NCBI GenBank assembly: GCA_964462295.1
Contig: CAYWXH010000044.1
Span: 1 to 12,400, forward strand
Origin: JALVIU01 sp964462295
GTDB lineage: Bacteria; Atribacterota; JALVIU01
Length of the DNA stretch: 12,400 bases
Direction of reading: 5' to 3'
Shown: one piece after another, positions 7,539-12,400 of the stretch
Numbering within the stretch: position 1 is the stretch's first letter
How the letters are laid out: every line of letters begins with the position of its first letter
Program-made: the position numbers and the translations under genes
Notes under the pieces: generated by a model
Database searches by the model: none
What the model was told of the DNA's origin: nothing
What the model saw: only the letters and a program-made list of their open reading frames with translations

Positions 7539-7663
7539 GTCATTGCGAACCCCACGAAGTGGTGCGAAGCAATCTCTCTTTTTGGGTCCCTCATTCCCGT
7601 ACGTACTGCCTCCGGGCACCAGAGATTGCCACGTCGCCCAAAACACGGGCTCCTCGCAATGAC
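7539..7663. repeat. CATTGCGAG-family palindromic repeat, copy B
   Basis: The element is 125 bp and differs from copy A at about seven positions by my alignment. Its left terminal repeat has decayed to GTCATTGCGAA; the right end is intact. Its second hairpin is GCCC (7636-7639) with GGGC (7647-7650) around AAAACAC. It belongs to the second unit of the tandem duplication. Confidence 0.85.
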
Positions 7664-7692
7664 GTAAAGGAGAAGACCGCCCATTTGGAATT

Positions 7693-7818
7693 GTCATTGC
7701 GAGGCCCTGTAAGGGGCCGTGGCAATCTCGCTTTTGCCTTCCCTCATTCTCGTTTGTATGGTCTTTCGGCACTAGAGATTGCCACGTCAGGGCAAAATAC
7801 GCCCTTCCTCGCAATGAC
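7693..7818. repeat. CATTGCGAG-family palindromic repeat, copy C
   Basis: The element is 126 bp and more distant from A and B, with the same terminal repeats (GTCATTGCGAG and CTCGCAATGAC). Its hairpins use different stems: GGCCC (7703-7707) with GGGCC (7714-7718), and AGGGC (7789-7793) with GCCCT (7801-7805). The second stem is the reverse arrangement of that in copies A and B around the same AAAATAC loop. A partial further copy, GAAGCAATCTCGTTTTTGGG followed by CTCCTCATT, lies at about 7831-7860. Confidence 0.85.
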
Positions 7819-7865
7819 TAATTGGGGGGTGAAGCAATCTCGTTTTTGGGACTCCTCATTGGAGG

Positions 7866-7912
7866 ATGAGAAAGAAAACAAGTAGGGTTTCCCTACTTGT
7901 TTTCTTTCTCAT
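7866..7912. terminator. 47-bp perfect hairpin terminator overlapping the nupC stop
   Basis: The arms 7866-7887 and 7891-7912 are perfect 22-bp complements around a 3-base loop. Read leftward, the core GTAGGG/CCCTAC is followed by a U-rich tract (TTGTTTTCTTTCT); because the structure is symmetric the same holds rightward, so it should work in both directions. The last codons of nupC and its TAG lie inside the right arm. Confidence 0.85.
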
Positions 7913-8831
7913 ACGGTCTTCCATCTGCTGCAGGTGGTGTAGAGCGCCCGACAAATCCTGCAAGTACTACCATAGTAAGGATAAATGGTATCATAAGGAA
8001 GAATTGGTTTGGTATGGCCATGGATGTGCCTTGGAGATTACTTGCAAGTGCTTCTCCAAAGCCAAAGAGAAGACTTGCCCAAAAGGCCCCCCACGGTTTC
8101 CATTTCCCAAATATCATAGCAGCAAGTGCAATGAATCCTCGCCCGCTGCTCATGCCTTGTACAAATTGGCTAAGTACTCCGATTGAAAGTTGTGCCCCTG
8201 CAATACCTGCAAGCACGCCACTCATTATTACACCAAAGTATCTTACAGCATATACATTTATGCCCATATTGTCTGCTGCTTCTGGATTTTCTCCTACAGC
8301 CCTCATGTGAAGGCCAAGTGGGGTTTTATAAAGGAGTATCCATGTAAGAATTACAAGTACCAATGAGAGGTATACAAGGGGTGTTTGGTTAAAAAATACC
8401 TGGGAAATCACCTTTCCGAATGGTAATTTTTCTATTGCATGAAAATGGATGTATGGGAGCTGGGCTACAGGGTTTCTTGTACTTCCATGAGTCTTAAAGA
8501 TTACAATAAGTAGATATCCTGTAAGTCCACCTGCAAAGATATTTATAGCTGTTCCACTTATTATCTGATCTGCCCTGAGTGTTACACTTAAAAAGGCATG
8601 TATAAGTCCTAGTACTGCCCCAATTATTGCGGCAAAGAGGACTCCTATCCAAGGATTTCCTGTAAGATATGAACCTAGGACTGCAAAAAATGCACCAGAT
8701 AGCATCATGCCTTCAAGCCCTATATTTACAACCCCTGTTCTCTCAGAATACAATCCCCCAATGGATGTATAAATAAGGGGTGTAGCTGCTACAATCATCT
8801 GGTTAAATAAGGTTGTATTTAGTATATTCAT
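7893..8831 (-). CDS. nupC: Nucleoside-type ABC transporter permease (NupC-like)
   Basis: This is a 312-residue hydrophobic inner-membrane protein of the BPD_transp_2 family (simple-sugar/nucleoside type importers). Diagnostic segments are IGGLYSERTGVVNIGLEGMM at about 24-43, LRADQIISGTAINIFAGGL at about 86-104, and LHMRAVGENPEAADNMGI, the cytoplasmic coupling loop that contacts the ATPase. It is the second permease of the heterodimeric channel with NupB. The ATG overlaps the nupB stop by 4 bases (ATGA), with AGGAGG eight bases upstream, so translation is probably coupled. It is the last gene of the operon, and its final codons lie within the terminator hairpin. The exact substrate cannot be told from the permease; nucleosides are most likely given the BMP-type binding protein. 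Confidence 0.9.
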   Translation of the reverse strand: MNILNTTLFNQMIVAATPLIYTSIGGLYSERTGVVNIGLEGMMLSGAFFAVLGSYLTGNPWIGVLFAAIIGAVLGLIHAFLSVTLRADQIISGTAINIFAGGLTGYLLIVIFKTHGSTRNPVAQLPYIHFHAIEKLPFGKVISQVFFNQTPLVYLSLVLVILTWILLYKTPLGLHMRAVGENPEAADNMGINVYAVRYFGVIMSGVLAGIAGAQLSIGVLSQFVQGMSSGRGFIALAAMIFGKWKPWGAFWASLLFGFGEALASNLQGTSMAIPNQFFLMIPFILTMVVLAGFVGRSTPPAADGRPYEKENK

Positions 8832-9889
8832 TTGTTTTTCCTCCTTGCCCTTTTTGCAAGTAGTTCAGGTATTATCCTATCCATCGCTACAAATAGAATA
8901 ACCACACCCTGCATGATATTTACCACATCTTTTGGTACATTTGCATAAAGTTGAAGTTGTAAGTTTGATGCCTGAAGTGCTCCGAATAATAAGGCGGCAG
9001 GGATAACCCCAAATGGATTATTTCTTCCCAAAAGTGCCACAGCTATTCCTGTAAATGCCATCTCTACAGGAAAGTCATTTGATACAAAATGCGTCTGTCC
9101 AAGGGTAAAACATACCCCTCCCAGACCTGCAGCTATTCCACCTAATACCATAGCAATAACAATATTTTTATTTACATTAATACCTGTGTAAGATGCAGCT
9201 TTTTGGTTCTGACCCGTTGCTTTTAGCTCAAAACCTATACTTGTATTTTCCAAAAGCCAATAGAATATGAAGGAAAGTGCTATTGCAAATAGTATTCCTG
9301 CACTCACAGGGTTTATGGGGAAATTCCAGAGGATAGGGAGTTGGGCTGATTTATGAATGATCTTTGTCCTTGCAGTTCCTATCATGCCATTTAGCGGACC
9401 ATTTGAGACCAGATATCTTACAAAATATATTGCAATATAATTCATCATAATAGTGTTTATTACCTCATGAACACCTGCCTTTGCCTTTAGGTATCCTGGA
9501 ATGAATCCCCAAAATGCACCAAATATTATACCTATTAAAAATGCAAGAGGGATTTCTATGATTGCAGGAAGGTTAAGGTATAGTCCTACAATTACGGCAC
9601 CTATCGCACCTATATACATCTGTCCTGCTCCACCTATATTAAAAAGTCCTGCTTTAAAGGGAAGTGCTACAGCAAGACCAGTAAAGATGAGAGGTACTGT
9701 ATTGTTTAGTGTTGCAGCAAGTCCTAACTTTGTGCCAAGAGAACCCATGTATAAGGCCTTTAGTGTGTTTAGAAAACTACCCCCGGATACTATAGCGAAA
9801 AGTACCCCTACTAAAAGGGCAATGATTACAGCGATAAGTGAAAAGAAGAAGCCTTTTAGACTTTCTATGCCCTGTACCTTATTCTCCAT
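8828..9889 (-). CDS. nupB: Nucleoside-type ABC transporter permease (NupB-like)
   Basis: This is a 353-residue BPD_transp_2 permease. A cytoplasmic N-terminus precedes a first helix at about residues 14-34. The family signature FTGLAVALPFKAGLFNIGGA lies around 69-88, KAGVHEVINTIMMNYIA near 137-153, and the coupling loop GFELKATGQNQKAASYTGIN around 218-237. The basic tail (LLAKRARRKNK) is cytosolic. It pairs with NupC to form the membrane channel. The ATG follows the nupA stop after a single base (TAA A ATG). The nearest Shine-Dalgarno (GGGAGG) is about 12 bases upstream inside nupA, which is long, so translation may depend on coupling to nupA. Confidence 0.9.
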   Translation of the reverse strand: MENKVQGIESLKGFFFSLIAVIIALLVGVLFAIVSGGSFLNTLKALYMGSLGTKLGLAATLNNTVPLIFTGLAVALPFKAGLFNIGGAGQMYIGAIGAVIVGLYLNLPAIIEIPLAFLIGIIFGAFWGFIPGYLKAKAGVHEVINTIMMNYIAIYFVRYLVSNGPLNGMIGTARTKIIHKSAQLPILWNFPINPVSAGILFAIALSFIFYWLLENTSIGFELKATGQNQKAASYTGINVNKNIVIAMVLGGIAAGLGGVCFTLGQTHFVSNDFPVEMAFTGIAVALLGRNNPFGVIPAALLFGALQASNLQLQLYANVPKDVVNIMQGVVILFVAMDRIIPELLAKRARRKNK

Positions 9890-9890
9890 T

Positions 9891-11411
9891 TTATCTATCT
9901 ACCTCCCTTCCCTGCAGCATAAGCCTTCCTATGCGTTGCATATCGAACTTACTACTATCATCAAACTCTCCTACTATTTCTCCATTGTACATTACCAAGA
10001 TGCGATCACTTAGAGAGAGGACCTCCTCAAGCTCCATAGAGATAAGGAGTATTGCTTTATTCTCCTCCCTTGCCTTGAGAAGATAAGTATATACATATTC
10101 TATTGCTCCTACATCTAATCCTCTTGTAGGTTGAGATGCAAGCAAAAAATCAGGATTGTAGTCAAATTCTCTTGCTATAATAACCTTTTGTTGATTTCCA
10201 CCTGATAGGAATTTTACCTTAAGAGCAGGGTTATTTGGTCGTATATCAAATTTTTCACCCAATTCTTTTGCTCGTTCTTTTATTACTGGCTTATTAAGCA
10301 CTATACCTTTTGCAAATGGGGGATGGGTATGTCTCCCTATTACGATATTCTCTCCAATGGTAAATTCCATAACAAGTCCCATGCCTTTTCTATCTTCTGG
10401 AATGTGCGCAAGTCCTCCCATTCTTATCTGGTATGGTGTCTTATTGGTTATCTCTTTTCCATTTAAATATATGTGTCCTTTTTCTGCTTTTCTTAGTCCA
10501 GAGATGGCCTCTACCAGTTCTGTTTGTCCATTTCCTGCAACACCTGCAATTCCAACTATTTCACCTTTTTTTATGGTTAGATTGACATTTTTAACTACAT
10601 TTATATCTTTTTTTACATCTTTTACAAAGAGGTTTTCTATACGGATAACCTCTTGTCCTTTTTCCTTAGGTGGTTTTTCTACCTTTAGAACTATTTTCCT
10701 GCCTACCATCATTTCTGCAAGTTCTTCAGGGGTTGTTTGACTTGTTATCCTTGTACCTATTACTTTCCCCCTTCTCATTACTGTTACTTTATCAGATACT
10801 TCCATTACCTCGTTTAATTTATGGGTAATTAGGAGAATGGTTTTTCCTTCTTTTTTTAACCTACGTAAGATTTCAAATAACTCATCTACCTCTTGAGGAG
10901 TAAGAACAGCGGTAGGCTCATCTAATATAAGTATCTTTGCCCCCCTGTATAAGATCTTCATGATCTCTATTTTTTGTTGAATTCCGACAGGCAGGTCCCC
11001 TGTGGTAGCATTTAGATCTACCTCAAAACCCATACTTTTTCCTATCCCTTTTATCTTCTCTTTGCATCCATGTTCGTTTATGAATAAACCATTTTTGATC
11101 TCTGCTCCAAGTACAATGTTTTCCCATACAGGAAGGGGAGGTATCAACATAAACTCTTGGTGTACCATACCTATGCCCTTTTCGATGGCAAGGTGGGGTG
11201 TCATCACCGGGATATGTTCCCCGAATATGTAAATATCCCCTTCGTCTTTTTGGAAATACCCATAGAGGATTTTCATAAGGGTAGATTTCCCGGCACCATT
11301 TTCGCCTACTATAGCATGGATCTCTCCCTCTTCTACTTCAAGGTTTACGTGGTCATTTGCCAAAACAAGAGGAAATTTCTTAGTTATGTTTTCAAGTTTT
11401 ACGGCAATCAC
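9891..11411 (-). CDS. nupA: Nucleoside-type ABC transporter ATPase, tandem nucleotide-binding domains (NupA-like)
   Basis: The 506-residue cytoplasmic protein has two ABC domains, the usual size for RbsA/NupA-type ATPases. Domain 1: Walker A GENGAGKST (36-44), Q-loop Q85, a degenerate signature VGIQQK (142-147), Walker B ILILDEP (160-166) and H-loop H197. Domain 2: a degenerate Walker A GVAGNGQTE (290-298) lacking the lysine, a good signature LSGGNQQ (402-408), and a Walker B with Q427 instead of glutamate. This asymmetry is normal for the family and implies one competent composite site. The start is GTG at 11411 with AGGTGA just upstream; no better ATG exists. It follows bmpA after an 80-bp gap containing a terminator-like hairpin, and is followed by nupB after one base. 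Confidence 0.93.
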   Translation of the reverse strand: MIAVKLENITKKFPLVLANDHVNLEVEEGEIHAIVGENGAGKSTLMKILYGYFQKDEGDIYIFGEHIPVMTPHLAIEKGIGMVHQEFMLIPPLPVWENIVLGAEIKNGLFINEHGCKEKIKGIGKSMGFEVDLNATTGDLPVGIQQKIEIMKILYRGAKILILDEPTAVLTPQEVDELFEILRRLKKEGKTILLITHKLNEVMEVSDKVTVMRRGKVIGTRITSQTTPEELAEMMVGRKIVLKVEKPPKEKGQEVIRIENLFVKDVKKDINVVKNVNLTIKKGEIVGIAGVAGNGQTELVEAISGLRKAEKGHIYLNGKEITNKTPYQIRMGGLAHIPEDRKGMGLVMEFTIGENIVIGRHTHPPFAKGIVLNKPVIKERAKELGEKFDIRPNNPALKVKFLSGGNQQKVIIAREFDYNPDFLLASQPTRGLDVGAIEYVYTYLLKAREENKAILLISMELEEVLSLSDRILVMYNGEIVGEFDDSSKFDMQRIGRLMLQGREVDR

Positions 11412-11447
11412 TTTTTCACCTCATTATAGTAAGGTTTTATTGAAGAC

Positions 11448-11475
11448 AAAAAAAGGGTGAGGAAGAACCTCACCC
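11448..11475 (-). terminator. Intrinsic terminator/attenuator between bmpA and nupA
   Basis: On the minus strand GGGTGAGG (11475-11468) pairs perfectly with CCTCACCC (11462-11455) around a 5-base loop and runs straight into seven Ts (11454-11448). It lies 17 bases past the bmpA stop. Because nupABC continue on the same strand without a clear separate promoter, partial read-through is likely and would make the binding protein more abundant than the transporter. Confidence 0.85.
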
Positions 11476-11491
11476 CAGGTTTTATTTAGAA

Positions 11492-12400
11492 CTATTTAAG
11501 TGCTTCAGGTACTTTCCAGCTATCTGCAAATTTTTTCTCATCCTCTACAAAAGGTGGGAAGTCAAGTGCAGGATCGTTTTTGGCCATAAGTGCCTCTGCC
11601 TTTTTAACAAGTGCAAGTGCCTCTTTGGATACAAAGTTTTTCGTATATTTCATATCTGTGATACCTGCTGCACCTTCTGCATAGCCAACTACATGTACAC
11701 CTGGTTTAAATTTGCCTTTGTATGCATCTTCTATAGCAGATGCAACAACATTTGGGATAACCTTAAGACCACTTGTTAGTACCTCTCCAGGGACTACCCA
11801 GTCCTGATTCATATCAACACCAATTGCAAAATATTTCGGTTTCTTTCCTGCCTTTGCATCTTCAGGGGTGATGCCTGCTGCTTTGTTTAGTTCTTTTACG
11901 GCTTCAAATATCCCAACACCTGTATTTCCTGCAACATTAAATATAATATCTGCACCCTGTCCTACCATAGCAAGGGTAAGTGCCTTTCCCTTTGCAGGGT
12001 CATTAAATGTACCTGCTGTTTTTACAATGAGTTGAACATTATCGCCCTTTACCTCATTCCATGCCTTTATACCACAACGATATCCTGCGGTCCATGCAAG
12101 TACAGGTGGGATGGCCATTCCCTGAAGTGCACCAACTTTATTGCTATTGCTTGTAGCTGCAGCTACTATACCGACTAAAAATCCACTCTGACCTGCCTTA
12201 AAGAGGTAAGATGCAAGGTTTGTAATCTTTTTGTCCCCAGGAAAATCTATAAGGACAAACTTGGTTTTTGGGAAAAGTGGTGCAACCTTCTGTACAGCAT
12301 CTGCCATTAAAAATCCTAATGCTACAACTACATCTGCCTTCTGTGCTGCAGCTGATAGGTTAGATACATAATCTGTCTGCTGCATAGACTGGATAAATTC
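11492..12400 (-). CDS. bmpA: BMP-family nucleoside-binding protein of ABC importer (N-terminus beyond right edge)
   Basis: The frame stays open to the window edge: EFIQS precedes the first visible methionine at 12385, so 302 residues are seen, and the signal peptide with the first several dozen residues is missing. The family is the Bmp/PnrA (Med) type, a periplasmic-binding-protein fold that captures purine and other nucleosides. Counting from the methionine at 12385, recognisable segments are DYVSN (5-9), VALGFLMADAV (21-31), FNVAGNTGVGIFEAV (149-163), GVDMNQDWVVPG (189-200; the Asp and Gln-Asp region contacts ribose in relatives) and SGLKVIPN (205-212, with the conserved lysine). It should be lipid-anchored or periplasmic and deliver substrate to NupBC. 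It is the first gene of the operon in this window; its promoter lies outside. A strong hairpin/U-tract follows its TAG. Confidence 0.92.
   Translation of the reverse strand, partial: EFIQSMQQTDYVSNLSAAAQKADVVVALGFLMADAVQKVAPLFPKTKFVLIDFPGDKKITNLASYLFKAGQSGFLVGIVAAATSNSNKVGALQGMAIPPVLAWTAGYRCGIKAWNEVKGDNVQLIVKTAGTFNDPAKGKALTLAMVGQGADIIFNVAGNTGVGIFEAVKELNKAAGITPEDAKAGKKPKYFAIGVDMNQDWVVPGEVLTSGLKVIPNVVASAIEDAYKGKFKPGVHVVGYAEGAAGITDMKYTKNFVSKEALALVKKAEALMAKNDPALDFPPFVEDEKKFADSWKVPEALK

Larger units (their letters stand above)
7284..7664. repeat. 205-bp tandem duplication of a composite repeat
   Basis: The block 7284-7488 (two short units at 7284 and 7310, then a full palindromic element at 7334) recurs from 7489 (short units at 7489 and 7514, full element at 7539). 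Offsets are 205, 204 and 205 bases. The short units begin GTCATTGCAAACCC and repeat every 24-26 bases, so they look like repeated left ends of the larger element. The 7103-7283 stretch before the array holds only the HAD leader and AT-rich sequence in which I see no gene. Confidence 0.8.

Noticed and set aside
7284..7553. CRISPR-like regular spacing of GTCATTGC repeats
   Set aside because: Units are 24-26 bp with no unique spacers between them, start the same way as the full palindromic elements, and no cas gene is present.
7203..7885. Several overlapping open frames on both strands across the repeat array
   Set aside because: They translate repeated low-value peptides, switch with each repeat copy, and follow the palindromic elements on both strands at once. 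They have no convincing ribosome binding sites or family matches.
11423..11428. TATAAT just upstream of nupA (minus strand) as a separate promoter
   Set aside because: A start 6-7 bases downstream would fall inside the ribosome binding site, and no good -35 lies at 17 bases. The similar TATAAT before the HAD gene was set aside for the same reason.
1..12400. A new defence or mobile multi-gene system
   Set aside because: The Rpn-like protein, the propellers and the HAD enzyme are not linked into one unit with recognisable toxin, sensor or transposition modules. The importer operon is a standard BMP/Nup set.

Overview
The window comes from an AT-rich bacterial genome. Isoleucine ATA and arginine AGA/AGG codons are common and charged residues are abundant, which suggests a thermophile of the Dictyoglomus/Caldisericum or deep-branching Firmicutes kind. 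No marker gene fixes the taxon. A 100-N run at 5062-5161 shows that this is a draft scaffold.

Layout. (1) 1-868, minus strand: a gene for an Rpn/YhgA-like PD-(D/E)XK nuclease-fold protein, cut by the left edge. It has a near-consensus promoter that places transcription start almost on the ATG. (2) 915-2888, minus: an exported WD40-type beta-propeller protein. (3) 2889-3260: a divergent intergenic region holding two promoters, decayed copies of a dispersed repeat and overlapping dyads in front of (4) 3261-4220, plus: a SorC/DeoR-family sugar-responsive regulator. (5) 7102-4268, minus: a two-gene operon of a HAD phosphatase followed, with a 17-base overlap, by a second exported beta-propeller (LVIVD type). 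The propeller gene looks broken only because of an assembly gap flanked by a 55-base exact duplication. Collapsing the duplication restores one frame of 635 codons. (6) 7103-7892: an intergenic region dominated by a CATTGCGAG-type palindromic repeat family, with three full copies of about 125 bp, short 25-bp units and a 205-bp tandem duplication. (7) 12400-7893, minus: a nucleoside-type ABC importer operon, bmpA (cut by the right edge), nupA, nupB, nupC. It has an internal hairpin/U-tract after bmpA and a long perfect hairpin covering the nupC stop codon.

How the parts fit. The importer is a complete BMP-type set: lipoprotein-type binding protein, tandem ATPase and two permeases. It most likely takes up nucleosides for salvage or as carbon source. 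The terminator after bmpA would give more binding protein than transporter. The SorC regulator probably responds to a phosphorylated sugar; its target cannot be read from this window beyond likely autoregulation. The two exported propellers and the HAD enzyme have no assigned role.

I found no convincing evidence of a new multi-gene system. The most informative observations are the assembly artefact that splits a real gene, the leaderless-type rpn promoter, the overlapping dyads upstream of the regulator, and stem-swapping (compensatory) differences between repeat copies, which indicate that a folded structure is conserved.
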